This document shows positions 16,194 to 23,892 of a stretch of DNA of 32,923 nucleotides, in pieces (within the stretch, counting starts at the first letter, position 1; every line of letters starts with the position of its first letter). The notes beneath the pieces were generated by a model. That model made no database searches, was not told where the DNA came from, and saw only the letters and a list, made by a program, of their open reading frames with translations. The stretch lies in the NCBI GenBank assembly GCA_003486385.1, contig DNFT01000065.1, positions 1 through 32,923 of the forward strand, given 5' to 3'. The position numbers and the translations under genes are program-made. The DNA is from Eubacterium sp. (lineage in GTDB: Bacteria; Bacillota; Clostridia; Lachnospirales; Lachnospiraceae).

Positions 16194-16230
16194 CGCATCA
16201 TAGGCTATGCACATATACAGCTTCATAAAG

Positions 16231-16310
16231 TAAAGCGGACATAAGCATCCCCCTTACCCATCGCTTAGTGCTCTACACACTTGAAGCGGGGGATTGCTTA
16301 TTCTGCGTTC
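16231..16310 (-). repeat. Dispersed hairpin repeat, copy 2 (inverted relative to copy 1)
   Basis: Read on the minus strand, this matches 6569-6634 with a few differences. It is the better-formed copy: ATAAGCA and TCCCCC pair with GGGGGA and TGCTTAT to make an outer stem around the CGCTT..CACTAAGCG core. The flanking GTCCGCTTTA is also found near copy 1. It lies just after the kinase gene. Confidence 0.7.
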
Positions 16311-16342
16311 AATATAGTAGTAATTAAGAAGATAAAAATAGA

Positions 16343-16371
16343 TTGATTTTTTATTTGATTTTGTGTATAAT
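16343..16371 (+). promoter_or_regulatory. Promoter of the MATE exporter gene
   Basis: TTGATT (16343-16348) and TATAAT (16366-16371) with a 17-bp spacer. Transcription would start near 16378, giving a leader of about 120 nt that contains a terminator. Confidence 0.75.
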
Positions 16372-16392
16372 CCGTTATATAAAACCCATTGG

Positions 16393-16434
16393 GTGTGGAT
16401 TTTTCAAGATTTGAAATCTTTTTTCGCCACATAG
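16393..16434 (+). CDS. Possible 13-aa leader peptide
   Basis: A GTG-started frame encodes MWIFQDLKSFFAT and stops at TAG inside the left arm of the leader terminator. A ribosome on it would block that hairpin. There is no strong ribosome site upstream, only a G-rich TTGGG, so this is a weak call made because of its position. Confidence 0.25.
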   Translation: MWIFQDLKSFFAT

Positions 16435-16461
16435 CTTAACAGAAGGCTATGTGGTTTTTTT
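16427..16461 (+). terminator. Leader terminator, candidate attenuator before MATE gene
   Basis: CCACATAGC (16427-16435) pairs with GCTATGTGG (16446-16454), followed by seven T. It lies downstream of a good promoter and only 36 nt before the MATE start, so it would stop that gene's own transcript. GTGTGG at 16393-16398 could pair with CCACAT and act as a short antiterminator. Confidence 0.75.
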
Positions 16462-16496
16462 GTGCATTTTTTGGTATTGGTAAGGAGAAAATTATT

Positions 16497-17849
16497 ATGA
16501 ACCAGACATTTATGAAGGAGAGGAGAATATTTCCTCTTGTGTTGTCGATGGCTCTGCCGATGATGCTGTCGATGGCATTCAGTTCACTGTATAATATTGT
16601 GGACAGTTATTTTGTGGCGAAGCTGTCGGAGGATGCGATGACGGCGCTTTCGCTTGTATTTCCGGCGCAGAACCTTATGACCTCCGTGGCGGTAGGCTTC
16701 GGTGTCGGAATCAATGCGATGATTGCATTTTACCTTGGAGCGGGACAGCAGAAGAAAGCGAACCGTGCTGCTGCACAGGGACTTATGTTCAGTGTGGTTC
16801 ATGGTCTGCTTATCATGGCGCTGTGTCTTATAGGCATGCCGGCGTTCCTTGGTGCTTTCACATCGAAGCAGTCGGTTGTGGATTTGGGAGCTGAGTACTC
16901 TGACATAGTCTTCCTTTTTGCCGTGATAGTGAATGTCGGCATAACCTATGAGAAGATATTCCAGTCGGTCGGAAGAATGAAGGAGACTATGATATGTATG
17001 GTTATCGGCTTCGTGGCTAATATCGTGCTTGACCCACTGCTCATATTCGGTGTCGGATTTTTTCCGAAGATGGGAATAAGAGGTGCGGCCGTTGCAACCG
17101 GAATCGGACAGGTGCTGACGCTTATTGCATACATTGTTTTTGATAAGGTTAAGCCGCTTCCGGTAAGAATAAACAGGGAAAGCCTGAGCTTTGACGGTGA
17201 GGTGTGCGGACGCATGTACGGAATAGGAATTCCTGCAACACTCAATATGGCTCTTCCGTCCGTGCTCATAACAGCGCTCAATGGCATACTTTCGGTATAC
17301 TCGGAGAGCTATGTCCTTGTGCTTGGTGTCTACTATAAATTACAGACCTTCATTTATCTTCCGGCAAATGGAATCATTCAGGGAATAAGACCACTCGTTG
17401 GATACAATTACGGTGCGGGTGAAAACAGGAGGGTTGAGAAGATATACAGACTTTCGCTTGGCATGGCAGCGCTTCTGATGGCAGCCGGGACAGTGGCATG
17501 CATGACTGTGCCGTCACAGCTTATGAGTCTGTTCTCTGACAGCGCCGACACGGTTTCTAAGGGATGTACGGCACTTCGCATTATATGTCTTGGTTTTATT
17601 GTGTCATCGCTGTCGGTGACCTACTCAGGAACGCTTGAAGCGCTCGGAGAAGGTGTTCCGTCACTTGTAATTTCGCTTATGCGATATATTGTTATTATAA
17701 TTCCGGCGGCATTCATTCTCAGCAGGGTAATCGGTGCAGTCGGAGTGTGGTGGGCTTTTGTGATAACGGAATGTACAGCGGCGGTGGCGGCATGTATACT
17801 GTTTCATAGAAGCTGGGGAAAAAAATCGAAAGCCAATGCAATAGAATGA
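16497..17849 (+). CDS. MATE family efflux transporter (first of three)
   Basis: A membrane antiporter that exports small molecules, typically cationic drugs or metabolites, using a sodium or proton gradient. The 450-aa product has about twelve hydrophobic spans and typical MATE elements: LVLSMALPMMLSMAFSSLYN, VDSYFVAKLSEDAMTALSL, GVGINAMIAFYLGAGQ and GIIQGIRPLVGYNYGAGE. The ATG at 16497 follows AAGGAG at 16482-16487; the frame open upstream overlaps the terminator and is rejected. The attenuator-like leader suggests induction by some signal. The substrate is unknown. Confidence 0.9.
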   Translation: MNQTFMKERRIFPLVLSMALPMMLSMAFSSLYNIVDSYFVAKLSEDAMTALSLVFPAQNLMTSVAVGFGVGINAMIAFYLGAGQQKKANRAAAQGLMFSVVHGLLIMALCLIGMPAFLGAFTSKQSVVDLGAEYSDIVFLFAVIVNVGITYEKIFQSVGRMKETMICMVIGFVANIVLDPLLIFGVGFFPKMGIRGAAVATGIGQVLTLIAYIVFDKVKPLPVRINRESLSFDGEVCGRMYGIGIPATLNMALPSVLITALNGILSVYSESYVLVLGVYYKLQTFIYLPANGIIQGIRPLVGYNYGAGENRRVEKIYRLSLGMAALLMAAGTVACMTVPSQLMSLFSDSADTVSKGCTALRIICLGFIVSSLSVTYSGTLEALGEGVPSLVISLMRYIVIIIPAAFILSRVIGAVGVWWAFVITECTAAVAACILFHRSWGKKSKANAIE

Positions 17850-17882
17850 TTTAAACCCAAAGGTTACCCCATTACCTGATTA

Positions 17883-18572
17883 TTATTTGCTAAGAAAAGA
17901 AGTAAATACATATTTCCTGTCAATCAGATTTCCGACGATTCCGACCATTTTTCCCATAGTGAAAGCGGCAAGGACAGTTCCGATTCCAAGCCCGTAGAGG
18001 CGGCCGAGAAAGAGAAATGTCATGGCTGCTGTCACAGCAAGACATATCACATCAAAGGCTATCTTTATTTTAGGATAGCCCACCTTGGTTATGTCGGCAA
18101 GTTCTCGTGGGAAAAGGTCTGTCGGAACAATCGGAAGCTTACAGCGGTTAGAGAAGGCTATACCAACACTCAGGAGAAGATAACTTATCACAAAATATAC
18201 AATTCTCCAACCGAGTGCAGTCGGAAGTATGTTAATCCACGCCTTATTCAGGTCGAGGAGCATGCTGAAAGCGAAGCCGACAACGAAGCTGAACAGGTAC
18301 ATCGGAACGAATTTTTTCCTCATAATCATAAGGCTTAAAATAAGAGTTCCCTGAAAAATATATGTCCATGTTCCGAGAGTGAGATTTGGAAGCACAAGCG
18401 AGAATGCGTAGGGAACACTTGAAATTGCCGAAATTCCCGCATTTGAGTAGAGCATAAGCACCACGCTGAAGCTGTTGATTAACACTGCGATGACGAGCGC
18501 GAGCTCACCGCGAAAGGTCTTTTTTTCATTAAATGTTTCCACAGATGAAGCTGCGGATATACTGTTGTCCAT
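17883..18572 (-). CDS. YczE/YyaS/YitT-type membrane protein
   Basis: An integral membrane protein of the YczE/YitT group with no firmly known function. The 229-aa product has five to six hydrophobic spans (ALVIAVLINSFSVVLMLYSN, YIFQGTLILSLMIM, YLFSFVVGFAFSMLLDL) and the family block CKLPIVPTDLFPRELA followed by KIKIAFDVICLAVTA. I chose the ATG at 18572, which has GGAG six bases upstream. In-frame ATGs at 18584 and 18626 are possible, but the far one lies 15 nt from its nearest GGAGG. It is transcribed alone, convergent with the MATE gene and divergent from the LysR region. Confidence 0.82.
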   Translation of the reverse strand: MDNSISAASSVETFNEKKTFRGELALVIAVLINSFSVVLMLYSNAGISAISSVPYAFSLVLPNLTLGTWTYIFQGTLILSLMIMRKKFVPMYLFSFVVGFAFSMLLDLNKAWINILPTALGWRIVYFVISYLLLSVGIAFSNRCKLPIVPTDLFPRELADITKVGYPKIKIAFDVICLAVTAAMTFLFLGRLYGLGIGTVLAAFTMGKMVGIVGNLIDRKYVFTSFLSK

Positions 18573-18650
18573 GTCTGTCTCCATTCCGCGGAGTTGGAAT
18601 ATTTGTCTGCTGTAAACTGCAGCCATGCAAACTGATTAAAACCTCCGCTT

Positions 18651-18672
18651 TTTTGATAATCTTTTGATAATC
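18651..18672. repeat. Exact 11-bp tandem repeat in the yczE-type leader
   Basis: TTTTGATAATC occurs twice head to tail (18651-18661, 18662-18672), just downstream of the minus-strand -10 box. An 11-bp period is one helical turn, so this could be a repressor operator for the YczE-type gene. Confidence 0.5.
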
Positions 18673-18678
18673 GTATAT

Positions 18679-18706
18679 AGTATACCACTGAATTTTATAA
18701 TAACAA
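18679..18706 (-). promoter_or_regulatory. Promoter of the YczE-type gene
   Basis: On the minus strand, TTGTTA (18706-18701) and TATACT (18684-18679) with a 16-bp spacer. The transcript would carry the tandem TTTTGATAATC repeats near its 5' end. Confidence 0.6.
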
Positions 18707-18802
18707 ATCAATAAATTATATAAAATTATAGATATTATCTATATATTTCATTGACTTCGATATACAGAATTCCCATTGTAAGAATTGGGGCATTTACATG
18801 AG

Positions 18803-18830
18803 TTGTATCTTCCCTGTTTTATGTTATACT
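18803..18830 (+). promoter_or_regulatory. Promoter upstream of the ClbS-like remnant and LysR gene
   Basis: TTGTAT (18803-18808) and TATACT (18825-18830) with a 16-bp spacer. It probably once served the decayed ClbS/DfsB-type gene and may now transcribe the LysR gene. Confidence 0.55.
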
Positions 18831-18841
18831 GTTTATATAAT

Positions 18842-19000
18842 AATGCAGAGTTTGATAATATTACGTAAGGCTTAAAGGATAAGAGAGTTGATGAAGCTGA
18901 TAGAACTCCGGCAGAAAATATTGCTTATCAGGTTGGATGGACAATATTGGTCCTTAAATGGGAAGAAGATAGTGCTACATGCTGCAGTGAACTTGAAAGG
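18842..19000 (+). pseudogene. ClbS/DfsB-family (DUF1706) gene remnant
   Basis: In one frame the DNA reads AEFDNIT, a TAA stop (18866-18868), then GLKDKRVDEADRTPAENIAY followed by QVGWTILVLKWEEDSA. This is the highly typical N-terminal core of ClbS/DfsB-type four-helix proteins, colibactin self-protection relatives common in Firmicutes. No start codon, the in-frame stop and the loss of the family C-terminus (it runs into the LysR start after about 10 more codons) show a decayed or deletion-truncated gene. The deletion may have brought the LysR gene under the older promoter. Confidence 0.7.
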
Positions 19001-19012
19001 AATCATAACACC

Positions 19013-19894
19013 ATGAATATATTCTATCTGAGATATTTTGTTACGTTAGCCCATGAAAAGCATTACACGAAGGCTGCAAAGCAGCTATGTATCACACAGC
19101 CAAGCCTGAGCCATGCGATAGACCAGTTGGAGAAGGAGCTGGGCGTGCAGCTCTTTGAAAAGGTGGGGCGAAACACAACCCTGACGCATTTTGGTGAGGA
19201 GTTTTTAGTGTGTGCAGAACACACGCTTGCGACGCTTGACGAGGGTGTTGAGATGATAAAGAAAAGTGCGGCGGGTGACGGAGTTATAAGGCTTGGCTTT
19301 GTAAGACCGCTTGGAATAAAATTCATACCACAGCTTGCGGCGGAATTTTTAAAGGAAAATAAGGAAAAAAATATAAAATTTACCTTCAATACCGATGTGA
19401 CAGGCAAACTGCTTGAGGGTATGAAGGATAAAAGGTTCGACATTCTGTTTTGTTCGGAGCCGCCAAAGACCCTGGGTTTTAATGCGGTTCCGGTGAAGAG
19501 ACAGGAGCTGGTGCTTATCGTTCCGGATTCACATCCGCTTGCAGGGCGCGATGAGATAAACCTCTGTGAGACGATGGATTATGATTATGTATATTTTCAC
19601 AACAATTCCGGTATCAGAAAGGTTATAGACGACATGTTCGCAAGAGCGGAAATCACGCCAAGGATTGCCTGCGAGACGGAGGAGGATGAGGTGATTGCGG
19701 GACTTGTGTCGGCAGGCTTTGGGATTGCGGTTGTGCCATATATGGATATGCTTTTAAAACTGGATGTCAAGATAATTAAAATCACATCACCTGCTTATGA
19801 GCGCAGCTTTTTTATGGTGAACGATGACAGACTGTACATGCCGCCTGTGGTTAAGAGCTTCTATGATTTTGTGCTGGACAGGTGCCGATTTTAA
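19013..19894 (+). CDS. LysR-family transcriptional regulator
   Basis: A DNA-binding regulator responding to a small effector. The 293-aa product starts MNIFYLRYFVTLAHEKHYTK and has the LysR helix-turn-helix KAAKQLCITQPSLSHAIDQL (about 19-38), the linker helix, and a periplasmic-binding-protein-like effector domain (about 88-290, with IRLGFVRPLG and GIAVVPYMD). The ATG at 19013 fits the family; the longer frame upstream is the ClbS-like remnant, not part of this gene. Its target is unclear: the flanking YczE-type gene is divergent across 440 bp and is a candidate. Confidence 0.92.
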   Translation: MNIFYLRYFVTLAHEKHYTKAAKQLCITQPSLSHAIDQLEKELGVQLFEKVGRNTTLTHFGEEFLVCAEHTLATLDEGVEMIKKSAAGDGVIRLGFVRPLGIKFIPQLAAEFLKENKEKNIKFTFNTDVTGKLLEGMKDKRFDILFCSEPPKTLGFNAVPVKRQELVLIVPDSHPLAGRDEINLCETMDYDYVYFHNNSGIRKVIDDMFARAEITPRIACETEEDEVIAGLVSAGFGIAVVPYMDMLLKLDVKIIKITSPAYERSFFMVNDDRLYMPPVVKSFYDFVLDRCRF

Positions 19895-20115
19895 AATGCA
19901 TAGCATAAAAGTAAGGCGAAATCGCACAAACATATAGTGCTTCAACGTGGTAAAGTCGATGAAACGTACACTATAACACAAATTTTTCTTACAAAATTTT
20001 TTCGGCTATATGTAGTGGACATACAGAATTTCTTATTTAAAAAATATGCTGCCGGCAAAGCAGCTGTGCATTATAAGGATATAACAGAGAAGTCATTTTT
20101 GAGTATGGAGGAATT

Positions 20116-21099
20116 ATGCTTAGAATAGGTGTTGATTTGGGTGGTACGAACATTGCGGCGGGGCTTGTCGATGAGGAGTACAGGATTCTGGACAGGGTGT
20201 CGGTAAAGACGAAGCTTCCGCGGCCGGCAGAGAGTATCATTACCGATATTGCGGGACTTGTAAACCTGCTCTGCGAAAAAAATAATGTTGCGCAGAGGGA
20301 CATTGAATCGGTCGGCGTGGGAGTTCCCGGAACGGTAAATGAGGATACAGGCTATGTTGAGTTTTCCAATAATCTGGGCTTTGAGATGGTTCCGTTTATC
20401 AGGCTTCTTGGGGATATGGTGGAGGCACCGGTACATTTTGGAAACGATGCCAATGCTGCTGCGCTTGGCGAATATCTGGCAGGTGGCTACAATGTGAAGT
20501 CATTCGTTATGATTACATTGGGGACAGGCATAGGAAGCGGAATAATTCTTGACGGAAAGCTCATCAAGGGAATTAACTATGCCGCCTCAGAGCTTGGGCA
20601 TACCGTGATTAAGCTGGGCGGAGAGCAGTGCACCTGCGGAAGAAAGGGCTGTTTTGAGGCTTACGCATCGGCGACTGCGCTTATAAGGGACACGAGGAGA
20701 TTATTACTGAAAAAGTCAAATGCTGTGGAGAGTATGCATAATAATGTGGGTAATATGCTTGAGAGAAGTGAAATCTGGAAGCTGTGTGATGGAGATGTCG
20801 GCAAAATAGAGGCAAAACATGTATTTGATGCGGTGAAACTTGAGGATGAGCTTGCAAAAGAGCTGTTTTGGAATTATACTGAATATCTTGCGGAAGGAAT
20901 TGCCAACATTATAAATATCCTGCAGCCCGAGCTGGTATGCATAGGAGGCGGGGTGAGCAAGGCGGGGGATATGCTGCTTGCACCTGTTAAAGAGAAGGTG
21001 GCAGGAAGGATTTTCTCAAAAAACTCTGCAAGAAATACGGATATCAAGCTGGCACGGCTTGACAACGATGCAGGCATTATAGGGGCTGCGATGCTGTAG
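20116..21099 (+). CDS. glcK: ROK-family glucokinase
   Basis: A cytoplasmic kinase that phosphorylates glucose, or a related sugar, with ATP. The 327-aa product has the ATP-binding DLGGTNIAAG (7-16), the sugar/catalytic block FGNDANAAALGEY with Asp111, and the ROK zinc site ELGHTVI (His162) with CTCGRKGCFEAYAS (Cys172, 174, 179). GGEQCTCG is typical of Firmicute GlcK. GGAGG lies at 20107-20111. It stands alone with a 220-bp leader. It complements the fructose PTS by handling unphosphorylated hexoses; fine sugar specificity cannot be read from sequence. Confidence 0.88.
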   Translation: MLRIGVDLGGTNIAAGLVDEEYRILDRVSVKTKLPRPAESIITDIAGLVNLLCEKNNVAQRDIESVGVGVPGTVNEDTGYVEFSNNLGFEMVPFIRLLGDMVEAPVHFGNDANAAALGEYLAGGYNVKSFVMITLGTGIGSGIILDGKLIKGINYAASELGHTVIKLGGEQCTCGRKGCFEAYASATALIRDTRRLLLKKSNAVESMHNNVGNMLERSEIWKLCDGDVGKIEAKHVFDAVKLEDELAKELFWNYTEYLAEGIANIINILQPELVCIGGGVSKAGDMLLAPVKEKVAGRIFSKNSARNTDIKLARLDNDAGIIGAAML

Positions 21100-21165
21100 A
21101 GACAATTTATATATTTGTTTTGTGCAAGGTGTAGATATGCTATATAATCAAAATTAAACGATGCT

Positions 21166-21189
21166 GAGGTCAAAAGGTATTTTGACCTC
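21166..21189 (+). terminator. Hairpin after glcK, possible terminator
   Basis: GAGGTCAAAA (21166-21175) pairs exactly with TTTTGACCTC (21180-21189) around GGTA. It lies 67 nt after the glcK stop and abuts the tandem repeat. The tail is not T-rich beyond the stem, so termination would be weak. Confidence 0.5.
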
Positions 21190-21249
21190 TATGATATCTA
21201 TGATATCTATGGTATCTATGATATCTATGGTATCTATGATATCTATGAT
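21187..21249. repeat. Seven-copy 9-bp tandem repeat
   Basis: ATCTATGAT or ATCTATGGT, seven units in a row (the first reads CTCTATGAT), between glcK and dtd. The 9-bp unit is a multiple of three and stays open in frame on both strands. It is a likely hypervariable minisatellite and sits about 85 bp before the dtd start. Confidence 0.85.
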
Positions 21250-21334
21250 AACGAATTGCTACGCACGGAAGAAAAAGATTCGTGTATGAAAAATCTTGAA
21301 ATAAAAAATATCTGGAAGTGGAGATTGGTTTGAT

Positions 21335-21781
21335 ATGAGACTGGTAATACAGCGTGTCAACCACGCAAGCGTGAGGGTTGACGGAAATGTGATTGGAAGT
21401 ATAGGGAAAGGGCTGTTGATTCTGCTTGGAGTTGCCAATGGTGATACCAAGGAGATGGTTGACAGGTATGTGAAGAAGCTGTCAGGCTTAAGAATATTCG
21501 AGGATGCGGATGGAAAGACGAACCTTTCACTTGCAGATGTAGGCGGGGAGCTTCTGGTTGTGTCACAGTTTACACTGTATGCCGACTGTAAGAAAGGAAA
21601 CAGGCCAAGCTTTGTAAATGCGGGTGCTCCTGATTTTGCCAATGATATGTATGAGTATTTTAAGGAGAAATGTGTTGAGACGTTCGGCAGGGTTGAGTGC
21701 GGAAGCTTCGGAGCCGACATGAAGGTAGAGCTTGAAAACGATGGACCGTTCACGGTCTTATGGGACAGCGATTGGTGGTAG
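21335..21781 (+). CDS. dtd: D-aminoacyl-tRNA deacylase
   Basis: This enzyme removes D-amino acids, and glycine mischarged on tRNA-Ala, from tRNA, protecting translation. The 148-aa product is full length and has the two signature motifs: SQFTLYADC (77-85) and NDGPFT (135-140, the NxGPxT cross-subunit motif). It starts MRLVIQRVNHASV, as the family does. It is followed 25 nt later by thiN, so dtd, thiN and the MATE gene at 22459 are probably one transcript. Confidence 0.95.
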   Translation: MRLVIQRVNHASVRVDGNVIGSIGKGLLILLGVANGDTKEMVDRYVKKLSGLRIFEDADGKTNLSLADVGGELLVVSQFTLYADCKKGNRPSFVNAGAPDFANDMYEYFKEKCVETFGRVECGSFGADMKVELENDGPFTVLWDSDWW

Positions 21782-21806
21782 TAAAAACATGTGTATAGGG
21801 GGAGTT

Positions 21807-22457
21807 ATGAACAACTATCTTATAGTTACAGGTGGATATACGGACGATAATTTTGCAGTCCGGTGGATAAAGGATAATAATTTTGACTGCATGCTTGCCT
21901 CAGATTCCGGGATGGAATTTTTCAGGCGCACAGGTATTGTGCCGGATGTCATAATAGGGGATTTTGATTCGGTAAATGCAGATACATTGGATTTTTTTAA
22001 GAAAAAGAATGATATAGAATGGACGAAGCTCAATCCGATGAAGGATGACACCGACACGGAGGCGGCTATAAGGCTTGCCATTGAAAAGGGAGCACAGAGC
22101 ATAACACTTCTTGGTGCGACAGGCAGCAGAATAGACCATGTGCTTGCCAATATTGAGCTTCTTGGAATAGGACTTAGGCAGAAGGTACAGATGCAGATTG
22201 TGGATGCACACAACAGAGTCAGGATGATTGATTCGGGACTTACCATAAAAAAGGACGAGCAGTTCGGAAAATTCGTGTCCCTGATACCGTACAGCATGAG
22301 GGTTGAGGGGGTATGCCTTGAGGGCTTTAAATATCCGCTTGATAATTACTGCATGAGCAGGTTCAATTCGCTTGGAATAAGCAATGAGATTACGGAGGCT
22401 GAGGCAAGGATAAGCTTTTCCGATGGGATAATGGTTGTAGTGGAGGCAGTTGACTGA
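21807..22457 (+). CDS. thiN: Thiamine pyrophosphokinase
   Basis: Transfers pyrophosphate from ATP to thiamine, making the cofactor thiamine diphosphate. The 216-aa product has the acidic family motifs in order: ASDSGMEF, IGDFDSV, MKDDTDTEAAI and LLGATGSRIDHVLANI, then the C-terminal beta domain. The ATG at 21807 follows GGGGGAG at 21798-21804 and gives MNNYLIVTGG; the longer frame overlaps dtd and is rejected. The next gene starts 1 nt after its stop, which suggests coupling with a MATE exporter, although no functional link is known. Confidence 0.93.
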   Translation: MNNYLIVTGGYTDDNFAVRWIKDNNFDCMLASDSGMEFFRRTGIVPDVIIGDFDSVNADTLDFFKKKNDIEWTKLNPMKDDTDTEAAIRLAIEKGAQSITLLGATGSRIDHVLANIELLGIGLRQKVQMQIVDAHNRVRMIDSGLTIKKDEQFGKFVSLIPYSMRVEGVCLEGFKYPLDNYCMSRFNSLGISNEITEAEARISFSDGIMVVVEAVD

Positions 22458-22458
22458 T

Positions 22459-23826
22459 ATGGATAAAAATTCACAGAAAAACGGTATTATAGAAGGCACA
22501 ATATGGAAGCAGCTTCTTATATTTTTCTTTCCGATTCTTGTCGGGACTTTTTTCCAGCAGTTGTATAACACTGTGGATGCCGTGATTGTGGGACAGTTCG
22601 CCGGAAAGGAGGCACTGTCGAGTGTCGGCGGTTCGTCGAGCCAGATAATCAATTTCGTGGTCGGATTTTTTACGGGACTTTCGGCGGGCGCAACGGTTAT
22701 TATCTCACAGTTTTACGGAGCTAATGACGCGAATAAGATACATAGAGCGTTGCATACGGCATACGCATTTTCGATTGTGGGTGGAATAATAGCGGGAATA
22801 ATCGGAATCGCACTCACAGTTCCGGTTATGAAGCTTATGAATACGCCGGAGGAGCTTATGCATGATTCCGCAATGTATGTGATGATATATTTTGGCGGAC
22901 TGGTGTTTATTTTCGTCTATAATATGGGCTCGGCAATACTGAGGGCGATAGGTGATTCTAAAAGACCGTTATATTATCTGATAATATGCTGTTTCATAAA
23001 TATCGTGCTGGATATTGTATTTGTGAGCGTGTTAAAGCTTGGGGTGCTGGGTGTCGCAGTAGCGACCTTTATTTCACAGCTTGTAAGTGCAGTGCTTGTG
23101 ACAAGGGCGCTTATGTACCACACTGAGGGTATGAAGCTTGTGCTGAAGGAGATAAGGCTGCATGGGGACGTTCTTCCTGCGATGCTTAAGATCGGACTTC
23201 CGACGGGAATACAGTCCAGCATGTACAGTGCCTCCAACATAATAGTGCAGTCTGCACTCAACGGCTTCGGCGTCGACACGGTGGCTGCATGGTCGGCATT
23301 CGGAAAGATTGACAGCATGTACTGGATGATAAATACAGCATTTGGAATAGCGGCTACGACCTTTGTCGGACAGAACTTCGGTGCGGGAAAGTATGACAGG
23401 GTTAAGAAGGGAACACTTCAATGTCTTATGATGGATATAGCGGCTGCGTTGCTTTTCAGCACGCTGGTGCTGACGTTCGGACAGTATATGCTGAGGATTT
23501 TTACCTCGGAGGCAGAGGTTATCAGACTTGGCGTGAGGGTTATGAGAGTTATATCACCTGCATACTTTATCTTCGCATTTATTGAGCTTCTGTCCGGCTC
23601 CCTAAGGGCACAGGGGCATGTGCTTGTGACAACCATTATGACGATGCTCGGAGTGTGCGCATTCAGGGTGGTATGGGTGCTTTTCATAGTTCCGCAAGGT
23701 AAGCTTGAGCAGATAGTGTTCTGCTATCCGGCGACATGGACAATCACAGCCGTAGGAATGGTTATTTATTATATTTATAAGCAGCGCAGTATAATAAAGA
23801 AATATAAGAATACATTGCCCGCTTAA
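22459..23826 (+). CDS. MATE family efflux transporter (second of three)
   Basis: A membrane antiporter for small molecules. The 455-aa product has about twelve spans and typical elements: IFFFPILVGTFFQQLYNTVD, VIVGQFAGKEALSSVGGSS, GLSAGATVIISQFYGA and AATTFVGQNFGAGK. It begins 1 nt after the thiN stop and uses GGAGG at 22442-22446, so the pair is cotranscribed. It resembles the next gene but is clearly divergent from it. Substrate unknown. Confidence 0.9.
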   Translation: MDKNSQKNGIIEGTIWKQLLIFFFPILVGTFFQQLYNTVDAVIVGQFAGKEALSSVGGSSSQIINFVVGFFTGLSAGATVIISQFYGANDANKIHRALHTAYAFSIVGGIIAGIIGIALTVPVMKLMNTPEELMHDSAMYVMIYFGGLVFIFVYNMGSAILRAIGDSKRPLYYLIICCFINIVLDIVFVSVLKLGVLGVAVATFISQLVSAVLVTRALMYHTEGMKLVLKEIRLHGDVLPAMLKIGLPTGIQSSMYSASNIIVQSALNGFGVDTVAAWSAFGKIDSMYWMINTAFGIAATTFVGQNFGAGKYDRVKKGTLQCLMMDIAAALLFSTLVLTFGQYMLRIFTSEAEVIRLGVRVMRVISPAYFIFAFIELLSGSLRAQGHVLVTTIMTMLGVCAFRVVWVLFIVPQGKLEQIVFCYPATWTITAVGMVIYYIYKQRSIIKKYKNTLPA

Positions 23827-23892
23827 ACTGGCAGGTTTTACTTTATAACTGCATGCGGTAATCGGATATAGAAAATGGAGTAATACAGATAT

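Noticed and set aside
19933..19975. TATAGTG..CACTATA inverted repeat after the LysR gene
   Set aside because: Only 7 bp of pairing around a 29-nt loop and no T-run; too weak to call a terminator or operator.
21187..21249. CRISPR-like array
   Set aside because: The units are 9 bp and contiguous with no spacers; it is a simple tandem repeat.
21900..22652. Long open frame (about 250 codons) on the minus strand across thiN and the next MATE start
   Set aside because: It is antisense to two clear genes, has no ribosome site and its product has no recognisable domain; it reflects codon bias of the real strand.
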